Below are positions 45,762 through 54,914 of a stretch of 64,000 nt of DNA, in pieces; the first letter of the stretch is position 1; each line of letters opens with the position of its first letter. The translations under genes and the position numbers were made by a program. The notes below the pieces were generated by a model that worked only from the letters and a program-made list of their open reading frames with translations, was not told the DNA's origin and did not search any database. The DNA lies in contig NZ_KV827705.1 of NCBI RefSeq assembly GCF_001836165.1, forward strand, positions 105,038-169,037, read 5' to 3'. The DNA comes from Corynebacterium sp. HMSC036D02. GTDB lineage: Bacteria; Actinomycetota; Actinomycetes; Mycobacteriales; Mycobacteriaceae.

Positions 45762-46391
45762 GTGATTGCGTCTATTACTGCATGGTTCGAGGTCATCATG
45801 GCCACACAGTGGATTTATCCGCTGGTGGGTTCGCTGATTTTCCTCGACTGCTTCTTCCCCGTTTTGCCTTCGGAGGTTCCCCTCAACATGGTGGGCGCTT
45901 GGTCTGGTTCCCAAGGGTTCCCCCACCTTCCCACCATGTTTTTCGTCGCCATGGTTGCCGCAATTTTGGGGGATAACTTGTGCTTCCTCCTGGGAACGCG
46001 GCTCATCGCCCTTATTAATAGAGCCCAAAAGGGCACCAAGGCTTATGACGCCTTAACGTGGGTCAAGCGCAATATTCGGCGCAGCGGCGGCGCGGCCATC
46101 ATCATCGCGCGCTTCATCCCCTCGGCCCGCCTGTTTATGACGATCCTGCTGGGCTCCATGCGCTACCCCTGGCCGTTGTTTTTCTTCTTCGACACCTTCG
46201 GTGTCCTGTTGTGGGTGGCGCAGGCGCTAGCCATTGGTTATCTCGGCGGCGTGGCCTTCTCCGGCTCGCCCGCGATAGCCATGCTCATTTCCATCATCGC
46301 CGCCGTCATCATCGGCTTCGGCCTGCAAAAAGGACAGAATAAGCTGCTGGAATGGTGGGATACCCGGCGCGGCTACGCCGAATCCCCCTAA
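45762..46391 (+). CDS. DedA family membrane protein
   Basis: This 209-residue member of the DedA/SNARE-associated (VTT) family, whose members include lipid flippases for undecaprenyl-phosphate and phospholipids, starts at GTG 45762 after GGGAGA. It shows [15 protein letters not shown] near residue 30 and the conserved [21 protein letters not shown] (re-entrant loop region). Four to five membrane helices. The stop overlaps the convergent cspA stop. The substrate is not readable from the sequence. Confidence 0.88.
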   Translation: MIASITAWFEVIMATQWIYPLVGSLIFLDCFFPVLPSEVPLNMVGAWSGSQGFPHLPTMFFVAMVAAILGDNLCFLLGTRLIALINRAQKGTKAYDALTWVKRNIRRSGGAAIIIARFIPSARLFMTILLGSMRYPWPLFFFFDTFGVLLWVAQALAIGYLGGVAFSGSPAIAMLISIIAAVIIGFGLQKGQNKLLEWWDTRRGYAESP

Positions 46392-46591
46392 ACCACCTCG
46401 ACGTTGGTGGCCTGCTGACCTTTAGCGTCTTCCCCAATCTCAAAGGAGACGCGCTGGTTATCTTCGAGGGTGCGGAAGCCGGTGCCTTGGATTTCGGTGT
46501 AGTGCACGAAGATGTCGCCGGAGCCGTCCTCCTGCTCAATGAAGCCGTAGCCTTTTTCGGCGTTGAAGAACTTGACGGTACCGTATGCCAT
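46388..46591 (-). CDS. cspA: Cold-shock protein CspA family
   Basis: This 67-residue single CSD nucleic-acid chaperone has RNP1 KGYGFIEQ and RNP2 DIFVHYTEI; start [17 protein letters not shown] with ribosome site AAAGGAC. It binds single-stranded RNA/DNA and melts structure. Its position between topA and the MrfA-like helicase matches Rv3648c. Confidence 0.96.
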   Translation of the reverse strand: MAYGTVKFFNAEKGYGFIEQEDGSGDIFVHYTEIQGTGFRTLEDNQRVSFEIGEDAKGQQATNVEVV

Positions 46592-46682
46592 GATGAGTTG
46601 TCCTTTGCGGAAATAAAGTAGTGCAAACTAGTGCACCAGTGTGCCACGTTTGGACACCTACAGCAGATTAGTGGAGGCAAGC

Positions 46683-49055
46683 GTGAGTGAGAACCCTCTG
46701 GGTGAGGAGCTCGTCGAGCACCTTGTTGAGCGTTTCCCTGAGTCCGAGCTAACGCACTCCACCACCCTGCCCGCCCAGCCCGCGCATTATGCCGAGTGGC
46801 CCGAGTGGGTCCTGCCGGAGTTGCGGGTGGCGTTGGAGGAGCGAGGCGTCGCCAAGCTCTATGCCCACCAGGTCGCTGTGGCACAGGCGGCGTGGGAGGG
46901 GCGCGATGTGGTGGTCTCCACCGGCACGAGTTCCGGAAAGTCCTTGGGTTACCGTTTGCCCATTCTGTCCCGTCTGGCGCAGGACCCGACCGCGTGCACG
47001 CTCTACATCACGCCAACGAAGGCGCTGGGGTCGGACCAGCTGCGCACGGTGCTCGAGCTCACGCAGAGCATCGCCGCGCTTCACGACGTCCACCCCGCCC
47101 CCTACGACGGTGATACCCCCACCGAAGCCCGTGCCGGCATCCGCGATCAGGCGCGTTTTATCTTCTCCAACCCGGACATGATTCATTCTTCTCTGCTGGG
47201 CGCGCACCAGCGGTGGGCGCGGGTGCTGCGGCATTTGAAGTTCATCGTGATTGATGAGGCGCATGCCTACCGCGGGGTTTTCGGGGCGAACGTGGCGCTA
47301 GTGGTGCGGCGTTTGCTGCGGCTGTGCGCGCACTATGGTTCGCGGCCGGTCATTATTGCGGCTTCGGCGACCATGCGGGATCCCGCCCGGCATGCCGCGC
47401 GGCTGACGGGGCGCGAAGTGCTCGCGGTGACCGAGGATGGCGCGCCGACGGGTGCGCGGACAGTCGCGCTGTGGGAGCCGGGCTTCATGGAGGGTATTGA
47501 GGGCCAAAACGGCGCCCCCGTGCGCCGCGCCGCCACAACGGAGGCGGCCTGGATGATGGCCGCGCTGGTGGCGCAGGGCGCGCGGACGTTGACCTTTGTG
47601 CGCTCGCGGCGCGCGGCAGAGGCCACCGCGCTGCGGGCAGCAGAAGAGCTCTCCGGGAGGCTGGGCCGGCCGGATTTCGCGCGCCGAATTGCCGCCTACC
47701 GCGCGGGGTATTTGGCCGAAGACCGCCGCGCGCTGGAGCAGGCGCTGGATGATGGCTCCCTGCTCGGCGTGGCCACCACGTCTGCTTTGGAGCTGGGCAT
47801 CGACGTCGGCGGACTGGATGCTGTGGTCACCGCCGGGTTCCCGGGCACGGTTGCTAGCTTCTGGCAGCAGGCCGGGCGCGCGGGCCGCCGCGGCCAGGGC
47901 TCGCTGGTGGTGCTGGTGGCCCGCGATGAACCGATGGACACCTACCTGGTTCACCACCCGGAAGCGCTGTTAGGCCGGCCGGTGGAGGCCAGTGTGTTCA
48001 ACCCCGCCAACCCCTACATCCTGGGCGGGCACGTGTACTGCGCGGCGGTGGAGAAGCCGCTAAGCGACGCCGACGTGGCCGCCTTCCGCGCCGAATCCGT
48101 GGTCCACGACCTAGCCCAGCAAGGCTTGCTGCGCCGACGCCCGCAGGGTTGGTTCGCCGCTCCCCTGCCGGCTGGCTCCAGCGAGCTCACCCCGGAGACC
48201 GCTCACACGGCCGTCTCGCTGCGGGGTGGCTCGGGCGAGGAGGTCATGATTGTGGATTCCTCCGATGGCCGCTTGCTGGGCACCATCGATTCCGCCCGCG
48301 CGGTGAGCCAGGTGCATCCCGGCGCGGTGTATCTGCACCGTGGCGAGAGCTTCGTCATCGAGGAACTTCACCTCGGCGGAGGCGATGGTTCGGCGTCCGC
48401 CGAGCCGGGCGTGGCCCTCGCCGTACCGAAGGCCCCGGACTACACCACACAGCCGAAGTCCACGACGGACATCCGCATCCTGCGCGAGGCCGATGACCTA
48501 GTGAACTACGCCCCCGGCCTGTGGGTGGCCAGCCTGGAGGTCGAGGTGACCGATAAGGTTACCGGCTACCAGGTGCGGCTTCCCGATGGCTCCGTGGGCG
48601 AGGATATCCCCCTTGACCTGCCGGAACAGCGCCTGGCGACCCGGGCGGTGGCCTACACCATCGATCCGCTGGCACTCGCAGCGATGGGAGTCACCGCCGG
48701 GCGCACCCCGGGCACCCTCCATGCGGCAGAGCACGCCGCCATTGGGTTGTTGCCGCTCATTGCCACCTGCGACCGCTGGGACATTGGCGGCGTGTCCACC
48801 GCGCAGCACGCCGATACGGGCTTGCCCACGGTCTTCGTCTACGACGGCCACCCCGGCGGTGCTGGCTTCGCCGAGGAAGGTTTCCGGCGCTTCCCCGAGT
48901 GGATCAAAGCCACCTTCGAGGCCGTGCGCTCCTGCCCTTGCGAATCCGGCTGCCCGTCGTGCGTGCAATCCCCCAAGTGCGGCAACGGCAACAACCCTCT
49001 GGACAAGGCAGGCGCTGTGGCCCTCCTCGGCGCACTGGTCACCATGACCTCTTAG
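46683..49055 (+). CDS. MrfA/YprA-like DEAD-box helicase with C-terminal zinc cysteines
   Basis: This 790-residue superfamily 2 helicase has Walker A STGTSSGKSLGY, motif II VIDEAHAYRG, motif III ASATMRD, motif VI QQAGRAGRRGQ and a C-terminal DUF1998 domain. The Cys set CPCESGCPSCVQSPKCGNG is the zinc site of MrfA-type helicases, which in B. subtilis act in mitomycin-C damage repair. GTG 46683 follows GGAGG by 5 bases and is preferred to an upstream in-frame GTG. It corresponds to Rv3649 by position. The stop overlaps the last Tad gene. Confidence 0.92.
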   Translation: MSENPLGEELVEHLVERFPESELTHSTTLPAQPAHYAEWPEWVLPELRVALEERGVAKLYAHQVAVAQAAWEGRDVVVSTGTSSGKSLGYRLPILSRLAQDPTACTLYITPTKALGSDQLRTVLELTQSIAALHDVHPAPYDGDTPTEARAGIRDQARFIFSNPDMIHSSLLGAHQRWARVLRHLKFIVIDEAHAYRGVFGANVALVVRRLLRLCAHYGSRPVIIAASATMRDPARHAARLTGREVLAVTEDGAPTGARTVALWEPGFMEGIEGQNGAPVRRAATTEAAWMMAALVAQGARTLTFVRSRRAAEATALRAAEELSGRLGRPDFARRIAAYRAGYLAEDRRALEQALDDGSLLGVATTSALELGIDVGGLDAVVTAGFPGTVASFWQQAGRAGRRGQGSLVVLVARDEPMDTYLVHHPEALLGRPVEASVFNPANPYILGGHVYCAAVEKPLSDADVAAFRAESVVHDLAQQGLLRRRPQGWFAAPLPAGSSELTPETAHTAVSLRGGSGEEVMIVDSSDGRLLGTIDSARAVSQVHPGAVYLHRGESFVIEELHLGGGDGSASAEPGVALAVPKAPDYTTQPKSTTDIRILREADDLVNYAPGLWVASLEVEVTDKVTGYQVRLPDGSVGEDIPLDLPEQRLATRAVAYTIDPLALAAMGVTAGRTPGTLHAAEHAAIGLLPLIATCDRWDIGGVSTAQHADTGLPTVFVYDGHPGGAGFAEEGFRRFPEWIKATFEAVRSCPCESGCPSCVQSPKCGNGNNPLDKAGAVALLGALVTMTS

Positions 49056-49396
49056 ACCGGACCGGCGCGGGCAACGGCGCTGCGCCCGCGCAGCCGGGCA
49101 GTGACCTCAACGTCGCGCCCATCGATGTCGCAGGAGCCGAGTTCCGCGCCGTTGAGCGCGGCGATCTCTGTGGCCTTCGTGCAGGCGTCCCTGCCCTTGG
49201 CCACCTCCCACGCACCGGCCACCGCGGCGAGGTCCGCCGCCACCTGCGCTTCGTGCCGCGCCACAACGAGCGAAGCAACTGCCGCGACTGCCAACAACAG
49301 AGACGCCACTGCAGCGATGATCCCGGCGGTGACGACGGTGGCATAGCCCTCCTCCCCCGCCAGGATCCTTCCCCAGCTGCGCCGACGACGCCTCAT
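49052..49396 (-). CDS. TadE/G-like pseudopilin-type protein (Rv3654c-like)
   Basis: This 114-residue protein has a basic N-terminus, then EEG|YATVVTAGIIAAVASLLL, a type IV-pilin-like cleavage and transmembrane region. A short extracytoplasmic part has two Cys (DACTKA, LGSCDID). It is last in the Tad operon; its ATG overlaps the TadE-like stop by 4 bases. It matches the TadE-like protein seen next to the helicase in mycobacteria. Probably a minor pilus or secretion subunit. Confidence 0.8.
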   Translation of the reverse strand: MRRRRRSWGRILAGEEGYATVVTAGIIAAVASLLLAVAAVASLVVARHEAQVAADLAAVAGAWEVAKGRDACTKATEIAALNGAELGSCDIDGRDVEVTARLRGRSAVARAGPV

Positions 49397-49716
49397 GGCT
49401 GCGCCCCGTTGTTCCCACCGGCTGCCATCTCCGCGGGAAACACCGCCTGCGCGCGCATGGTCCCCAGCGGTGCCGGCACGGCGGCCTCAGCGGTCATAAG
49501 CCCGGAGCCTTCGCTTAAGCTGACCGTCACTCCATCGCGCTGAAAGTCCACACCGATGGCAGCAGAGCGAGCCGCAGCGCCCGCAGCATCAACGGCAGCG
49601 AGGTGGGCCGACAACGTGGCGATGCCACCCACGATTCCCGCAGCAACGATGACGAGCGCGGACAGTGACAATGCCGCCTCGATGGTGACGGAGCCGGCGT
49701 CATCAAGCGCGCGCAT
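49393..49716 (-). CDS. TadE-like minor pilin
   Basis: This 107-residue protein shows DDAG|SVTIEAALSLSALVIV, with Gly at -1 and Glu at +5 as in prepilins, then one membrane helix and a small outer domain. ATG overlaps the Flp-like stop by one base (TAATG). Corresponds by position to Rv3655c. Role in a Tad-type pilus is inferred from family and operon. Confidence 0.82.
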   Translation of the reverse strand: MRALDDAGSVTIEAALSLSALVIVAAGIVGGIATLSAHLAAVDAAGAAARSAAIGVDFQRDGVTVSLSEGSGLMTAEAAVPAPLGTMRAQAVFPAEMAAGGNNGAQP

Positions 49717-49904
49717 TAGCCTGGGGTGTTGGACAGGGCGTCGGTGATGATGGAGGTAATGGCGCTGGTGACTTCGCCACCGTTGACCACGGCATAGAGC
49801 ACCGCAGCAAGCGCCGCGGCCGCGAGCGAACCCATGGCGTACTCAATCGTGGACATACCATCATCATTCGCTAATAGTGACTGGTAGTTTACCTTTTTCT
49901 GCAT
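49716..49904 (-). CDS. Flp-type pilin (DUF4244)
   Basis: This 62-residue protein shows NDDG|MSTIEYAMGSLAAAALAA: Gly -1, Glu +5, then the hydrophobic pilin helix. It is the likely major subunit of the Tad/Flp pilus. A 91-base gap upstream with AGAAAG-type ribosome site could carry its own promoter, fitting higher expression of the pilin. No prepilin peptidase gene lies in the window. Corresponds to Rv3656c. Confidence 0.85.
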   Translation of the reverse strand: MQKKVNYQSLLANDDGMSTIEYAMGSLAAAALAAVLYAVVNGGEVTSAITSIITDALSNTPG

Positions 49905-49995
49905 GATATACCTAGCTTTCTTTTCTTGTGTTTATGAAGGTTGCGTGTACTGAGTTGGTGAGTGGTTAGTTAAGCGGTTATTGGAATGAACTGCC

Positions 49996-50553
49996 CTAGA
50001 AGAGTTGCTGGCCCAAGCTGATAAGGACAGGTATCAACCCAAGGACCAGGAATGCGGGAAGGAAACACACCGCTAGCGGTGCTGCAATGAACACGCCAGC
50101 GCGCTCCGCCCGCGCGGTAGCTTGCGCCGAGGCTTCGGCACGCAGCTGCGCCACCAACCGGTGGCACCCCGTAGCCATAGCCGCACCCGATTCGCCAGAC
50201 AGCTGCGTAAGCCGCACTAGTTCTTCCAAATGCGGTTGACTGGCCAGCGCCGACCATGCCGAACTCATGGGCACCCCCACCCCGATGAGAGCGGCCGCCT
50301 CCGACCACTGCGGCGAGGCTTCGGCGACAGCTAGCACGGCACTGCGCGTGGAGAGACCGGCCTCCAGGCACGCGGCGAAGAGCTCCAGGTCGCTGGCAGC
50401 ATCGAGCGGACTATAGTCCGTTTCGGGACCATCACGCGGCGTCTTCGGACGCGGTGTGCGTGAGCCAGACTGGGCTATTCGTCCAGACGGTGCAGCAGAG
50501 GTAACAGCGAATGCCGCAGCCATGAATGCAGCGGAGATATACGTCAAGACCAT
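49996..50553 (-). CDS. TadC-like type II/IV secretion F-domain membrane protein
   Basis: This 185-residue inner-membrane platform protein has a T2SSF domain (EAGLSTRSAVLAVAEASPQWS, LVRLTQLSGESGAAMATGC) and a C-terminal membrane pair (RAGVFIAAPLAVCFLPAFLV). ATG 50553 overlaps the TadB-like stop (TGATG) and is preferred to an upstream in-frame start. It would form the pilus assembly platform with TadB. Corresponds to Rv3657c. Confidence 0.85.
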   Translation of the reverse strand: MVLTYISAAFMAAAFAVTSAAPSGRIAQSGSRTPRPKTPRDGPETDYSPLDAASDLELFAACLEAGLSTRSAVLAVAEASPQWSEAAALIGVGVPMSSAWSALASQPHLEELVRLTQLSGESGAAMATGCHRLVAQLRAEASAQATARAERAGVFIAAPLAVCFLPAFLVLGLIPVLISLGQQLF

Positions 50554-51302
50554 CACTGCGCCGCCCTTCGCAGAATGAGACGCGACCAAGCAAAGCCGGC
50601 GCAGACGAGGGCCACGCCGATGTCGAGAAGCACGCCCCCAAGGCCACCGCCGAGCAAGAACCCCAAGGAATCCGCGCCCATCGCCCCACCCATAAGGATG
50701 CCCGCCAGCGGCAGGGACGCCAGGATGACCGCGGTGGCCTGTGGCCCTTGCAAGGAGGCCGCGGTCTCACCGGCATGGCGGCGCGCGGTATCCAGCTGAC
50801 TTTGAGCCTGCTCGATGAGGTTCGCCAACGCCACGCCATGGCGTCCCGAGAGCGTGAGCAGCGCTGCATAGCGGGCAACCTCCGGTGCATTGAGAGCAAC
50901 CGCAGGCGAACCTCCTTGTGCCGCGAGACCCGCAGCCGTGATCAACGCGGCGCGGAGGTTCTCCGGGGTGGAGTCTGGAAGAGCGTCGGCGCCCCGGCGA
51001 AGCGCGCCCGCCGTTGTCGATCCCGCCCGCAGCTCGGCGGCAACAGAACCGAAGTAGGAGGCGAGCGCCTCCGCGCCACGGCGCTCGCGCCGGGACGCCG
51101 CCAGGTCATTGGCAAACCACAGCGCACAAACCACAATGCAGCCCACCGCCACCACGACAGTGGGCCTGCCGAAGAAGACACAGCACCCGACCCCGAGAAA
51201 GACAGCCGCGGGTGCCAACGAGCGAGGCTTCGGCGATTCCAGCCGCGTCACCGAAGGCGGCTGCGAGAGCAAACACGCCGCCGCGAGGAATAGCCACATC
51301 AT
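50553..51302 (-). CDS. TadB-like pilus assembly platform protein
   Basis: This 249-residue membrane protein has N-terminal helices, a cytoplasmic T2SSF region (GSVAAELRAGSTTAGALRRG, LSGRHGVALANLIEQAQSQL) and C-terminal helices. ATG 51302 overlaps the TadA stop by 4 bases. Works with TadC and the TadA ATPase. Corresponds to Rv3658c. Confidence 0.83.
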   Translation of the reverse strand: MMWLFLAAACLLSQPPSVTRLESPKPRSLAPAAVFLGVGCCVFFGRPTVVVAVGCIVVCALWFANDLAASRRERRGAEALASYFGSVAAELRAGSTTAGALRRGADALPDSTPENLRAALITAAGLAAQGGSPAVALNAPEVARYAALLTLSGRHGVALANLIEQAQSQLDTARRHAGETAASLQGPQATAVILASLPLAGILMGGAMGADSLGFLLGGGLGGVLLDIGVALVCAGFAWSRLILRRAAQ

Positions 51303-52435
51303 GGTTCCACCCCCAGCCGCGAACACAGCTGCGCAAACCCGGGAAGCGGACCGTCTTCGGCCGTCCACACCAGCTGCGGTGTAACCGGGTTTCCCTCCAG
51401 CACGCCGAGGTGCGCTAGCCGACGCCCCTCCGGCGTGCGCTCCATCCCGAGGACCACGTGCACGGCGGCCGCCAGCTGCGAATGCAGTGCTACGCGGTCG
51501 AGTCCGCCGAGAGCGGCGAGGGCCTCCATGCGGGCGGGCACTTCATCAACAGAGTTTGCGTGCACGGTGCCCGCACCACCATCGTGCCCGGTGTTGAGCG
51601 CGGCAAGCAGTTCCACGACCTCCGCGCCGCGGATTTCGCCAACGACGATGCGGTCCGGGCGCATGCGTAGCGCTTGGCGGAGCAGGAGCGACATGGAGAT
51701 CTCGCCGCGCCCTTCCGCGTTGGCCCGGCGCGATACCAGGGTCACAACGTGCGGGTGATTAGGCGAAAGCTCCGGGGTGTCCTCGATGATGAGCAAGCGT
51801 TCGGTAGCGGGCACGCACCCCAGCAAGGCTGCGAGCAACGTCGTCTTTCCTGAGCCTGTCCCTCCCGTAACCAGGAAGGACGCCCGCCGCTCAACCACGG
51901 CGCGCAGGACGTGCTCCAGGCTGGAATCAATGCTGCCACTAGCTATCAGTTCCTCCAGGCTGGTTTGGGCCTGACGCAACACACGAAGGCTGATGCAGGT
52001 TCCGCTTGCCGAGGGAGGAGCAAGCAGCGCGTGGAGGCGAATCCTCGTTCCGTCGGGGCGGGTCAGGCGCCCATCGGCAAAAGGTTGCGCATCATCCAAC
52101 CGCACGCCCGCCACCGCAGCCAGCCGGGTGGCCAGTTGGCGAACCTCGGTGTCGTCGGCAAAGCCAATATCGCGCGGCTGCAAACCCTGCCCGCAATCGA
52201 CGAAACAGGAATCGGGGCCATTGACAACGACATCGGTCAGCCCCGGCAGCGACAGGACCGGCTCCAATAATCCCAAGCCCACGGAATCGTGGCGCAGGCG
52301 CTGCAGAAGGTCGAGCACATCGACATCGCTGATGACTCCAGCCTCCTGGCGAATGCGCCGCGCCAAAGCAGGGGCGTCGTGGGCCAGCTGTGGCTCGGAG
52401 GCCACGATGGTGCGCATCGTATCGATCAGGTTCAT
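51299..52435 (-). CDS. TadA-like pilus/secretion ATPase
   Basis: This 378-residue type II/IV secretion ATPase drives Flp pilus assembly. It shows Walker A VTGGTGSGKTTLLAALLG, the Asp box LLIIEDTPEL, Walker B RPDRIVVGEIRGAE and the His box GHDGGAGTVHANS. ATG 52435 (MNLIDTMRT) overlaps the stop of the upstream gene by 4 bases and is preferred to a start 5 codons earlier. All ATPase motifs look intact. Corresponds to Rv3659c. Confidence 0.92.
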   Translation of the reverse strand: MNLIDTMRTIVASEPQLAHDAPALARRIRQEAGVISDVDVLDLLQRLRHDSVGLGLLEPVLSLPGLTDVVVNGPDSCFVDCGQGLQPRDIGFADDTEVRQLATRLAAVAGVRLDDAQPFADGRLTRPDGTRIRLHALLAPPSASGTCISLRVLRQAQTSLEELIASGSIDSSLEHVLRAVVERRASFLVTGGTGSGKTTLLAALLGCVPATERLLIIEDTPELSPNHPHVVTLVSRRANAEGRGEISMSLLLRQALRMRPDRIVVGEIRGAEVVELLAALNTGHDGGAGTVHANSVDEVPARMEALAALGGLDRVALHSQLAAAVHVVLGMERTPEGRRLAHLGVLEGNPVTPQLVWTAEDGPLPGFAQLCSRLGVEP

Positions 52436-53448
52436 GCCACGGCCTCCCACATCTGGCGCGCGGCACGCGCAAGGGCCCGGGGCAGCTGGCTCGGCAGCCC
52501 ACTGGTTTCTACCGTGCGCGTCAGGCCACGGATGGTGGGCAACTCAGCGATGGGATCCGCGTGAGTCACCGTGGCAATATCGCTGGCATCCAGGCCCGCC
52601 CACTGGCGGTTGCGCACGACGACGGAGCACTCCTGCGGCCGGGCGCGAAGTTCAGCTACTAGCTGCGCGCAGGCAGCGGCCGCCCGCACCTCAGCGGCAG
52701 TAAGCACCACCACGTGATCCGCCGCATCGGGGATATCCCACGGCGGGCAATCCACCACCACGGTCCCCGGGTATAAACACGCAGCTTGCATAATGGCCGC
52801 GCGCCTGGCGCTACTCATCTGAACCACCTCTACGCTGGATGACCTCGCAGCCGAGAGAACCGCGATGCCATCCGGGGTGGCGGGCAAAGCACGGACAAGG
52901 TCTGCTGCATCAACCGAACCAGTCCCCGCGGCAAGATCCGGCCACCGCGCGCCGGGCTTGTTCTCAATTCCGGTGAGCAAATCGAGGCCGCCGGAATAAG
53001 GGCTCGCATCAACGAGGAGATCCGCGCCCGCCTCGCGGGCCAGCGCCACCGCCACCGTTGATGCACCCAAACCTCCGGCGGAGCCGGTCACCGCCAGGGT
53101 TAAGCCGGTAGACACGGTGGTCTCCGGAGTGGCGTCTGCTGCTAGTGCGCCCAGGAGCTCTTTCGATTGGGCGGGCACAATGAAGGCGGCAGTCGCGCGG
53201 CAGCACAGCGCAGCCTCATAATCGATGGGCCCCGGATCCAGCGCCAAGAAATACACCCTCGGATGCCCCGCCACGAGACGAGCCGTCAGCGAATCAGCCA
53301 AGACGGCATCCGCCTTGGGCAGGTGCCGGGAGAAGTCCCGTGGGTCCTCCACGGTGCTCACTTCCGCAGTACTGGCGGCTGCCGCGGATGCCGCCTCTGC
53401 TCGCAGCGTGGAATCCCCAACAGCGATAACTAGGTGAAACGTGCTCAT
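52432..53448 (-). CDS. CpaE/TadZ-like or Ssd-like protein
   Basis: This 338-residue protein of the ParA/MinD superfamily is first in the Tad operon. An N-terminal receiver-like part precedes a deviant Walker A (VTGSAGGLGASTVAVALARE) and GTVVVDCPPWDIPD. TadZ/CpaE proteins place pilus machinery in the cell; the mycobacterial counterpart Rv3660c is called septum-site-determining protein Ssd. The deviant P-loop suggests weak or no ATPase activity. Confidence 0.83.
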   Translation of the reverse strand: MSTFHLVIAVGDSTLRAEAASAAAASTAEVSTVEDPRDFSRHLPKADAVLADSLTARLVAGHPRVYFLALDPGPIDYEAALCCRATAAFIVPAQSKELLGALAADATPETTVSTGLTLAVTGSAGGLGASTVAVALAREAGADLLVDASPYSGGLDLLTGIENKPGARWPDLAAGTGSVDAADLVRALPATPDGIAVLSAARSSSVEVVQMSSARRAAIMQAACLYPGTVVVDCPPWDIPDAADHVVVLTAAEVRAAAACAQLVAELRARPQECSVVVRNRQWAGLDASDIATVTHADPIAELPTIRGLTRTVETSGLPSQLPRALARAARQMWEAVA

Positions 53449-53782
53449 GCCTGAAGCATGCGCGAGCGCACCAACCGCGCGCTAGGGCTTCCTCACCACC
53501 TGTGGATAACTTCGCCATTGTGGCGTCTTTCGCCCCTATTTTGCTGACGCTTGAACAAAATTACCGGGGCTCACGTACCAAAACTCACAGGAAACCGTGC
53601 TTCCACAATCCTCAGAATCGGGTTAAGGGTCAAAAGCAAATACCCCCGAGCCACGCTCGAGGGTATCGCAATAAGTGCGGTAAAGAATGGCTTGGTTAGC
53701 CATAAAACTCGGGTAGTAAGTCTGAGACTAGGCCCGAGGGGCGCTTGCTTTTAGCCTGCGGCTATGGCGTTCAGCGCCTCAC
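53449..53782. other. Gene-free stretch between the Tad operon and the DUF3800 gene
   Basis: This segment has 334 bases without a credible gene. The left part would carry the Tad operon promoter (no consensus box found). It becomes AT-richer from about 53540, which may mark the edge of inserted DNA. A terminator for the DUF3800 gene lies at 53640-53666. Confidence 0.5.
53640..53666 (-). terminator. Terminator after the DUF3800 gene
   Basis: Arms ATACCCCCGAG / CTCGAGGGTAT pair with one mismatch around CCACG. TTTGCTTTTG follows on the minus strand. It lies about 115 bases beyond the stop. Confidence 0.6.
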
Positions 53783-54583
53783 CTAAGAGTATCGTTGGCG
53801 CTTCAATTCTGTCAATGACCTCTCATGGCTTGTCTCAATCTTCAAAAGTGGTGTACGGCAGTCACCAAAATGACTCTCGCCTAATGCGGCCGCAATACCC
53901 TTCGAAAGCCGGGCCTTTGGCGAACGATCTTCCAAGAAAGCCTCCAACCCCACGTCTTCGATCTTTTTTCGCGCATGGAAAACCGAACTAGCAAGCAGAT
54001 CTGCCACCTGTAGTGCCGGACAAGTCCGAGAATCCAGACTAACGGCCGTTGCAAACCGCTTATTTCCAAATCGATTGTTGAGAGAGTTCACTAGTGTGTC
54101 TCCGTAGGAAACCCCTACTGGGACATCAATGTGGTCGAGCATCACCACCCCAACTTCACGACGAGTAACCAGCCCCCGCAGCAGCCGATCTGTCGCGAAC
54201 AAATGCCCTTGCCACTGTTCTCGACTACTCCACGGATCGAAATGCCTCTTGTCCAAAACAAAAGCTCCGAACGTGCACCCCGAGCTTATCGCTGCTCGAA
54301 AAATATCAAGCAAAATCGGTTCAGAGTGCTTAGTAACTTTCGAGAACTTAATCTCGTCAGCCTTTGTGAAGTTATTCCGCTCACGACATGCCTTAATCTC
54401 CCGCGAAAGGAAATCAGGATCCTTCGTGCGCACAGCCGCAACAACGAAATGCTTACCCAACGTGCCTTTACTTCCGGCTTCATCTACAAAGTAGACGGCA
54501 CTTTCTGCAGCAAGCGGCAAACTCACCTGAGGAGGACCTGAACCCTTTTGGTGAGAAGAAGAATGTGCTTGATAGCTTGTCAC
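53783..54583 (-). CDS. DUF3800 domain protein, probably horizontally acquired
   Basis: This 266-residue protein has the RNase H-like opening AVYFVDEAGSKGTLGKHFVV, a middle VVMLDHIDVP and SLDSRTCPALQVADLLASSV near the end, as in DUF3800 proteins. These have acidic residues arranged like a nuclease site, but activity is unproven here. Base composition is clearly more AT-rich than neighbours. It separates the Tad operon from the 6C RNA and HAD gene, which adjoin in mycobacteria, so it looks inserted. DUF3800 genes often sit in mobile or defence DNA. Confidence 0.8.
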   Translation of the reverse strand: MTSYQAHSSSHQKGSGPPQVSLPLAAESAVYFVDEAGSKGTLGKHFVVAAVRTKDPDFLSREIKACRERNNFTKADEIKFSKVTKHSEPILLDIFRAAISSGCTFGAFVLDKRHFDPWSSREQWQGHLFATDRLLRGLVTRREVGVVMLDHIDVPVGVSYGDTLVNSLNNRFGNKRFATAVSLDSRTCPALQVADLLASSVFHARKKIEDVGLEAFLEDRSPKARLSKGIAAALGESHFGDCRTPLLKIETSHERSLTELKRQRYS

Positions 54584-54658
54584 AGCTGAGAGTATATCGC
54601 CGTGCTAGGACATCAAATATGTCTCAGCTCAATGGCCACAGGCGAGCCCGGTTTTTTG

Positions 54659-54737
54659 AAAAAGGTGATGGCCCGCGCCTCGGGGGGGTGTGCGCGGGCC
54701 ATCGGTAACCCGGCATCGGGGGGTGCGCCGGGGCAGG
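54659..54737 (-). ncRNA. 6C small RNA (B11/ncRv13660c type)
   Basis: The minus strand folds into two hairpins, each with a C-rich loop. The first is CCCGGC/GCCGGG (54727-54732 with 54709-54714) with six consecutive C (54718-54723). The second has perfect 12-bp arms (54692-54703 and 54667-54678) with seven C (54682-54688). A T-run follows (54659-54663), so the second hairpin is also the terminator. This is the defining 6C RNA plan of actinobacteria. In M. tuberculosis the B11/6C RNA lies between Rv3660c and Rv3661, the same neighbours as here. The 5' end is estimated from the -10 box. Confidence 0.9.
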
Positions 54738-54743
54738 CCGCAC

Positions 54744-54749
54744 TGTATA
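54744..54749 (-). promoter_or_regulatory. -10 box of the 6C RNA
   Basis: The minus strand reads TATACA, placing the transcript start about 7 bases downstream near 54737. No consensus -35 is seen. Confidence 0.6.
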
Positions 54750-54914
54750 TCGGGGCCTTGCACCTGACATTATGACATGCGAAAGAAGAGATGACAACAG
54801 CGAAATCCAACATTCCTTGAGTTTTCTGGCAATATGTTTGCGCACTCCCGATTCTTCCTGCTAAGAGGCTACGATGAGCAGGGTAACTCGCACACTAACG
54901 GCAGGCCTTCCTCG

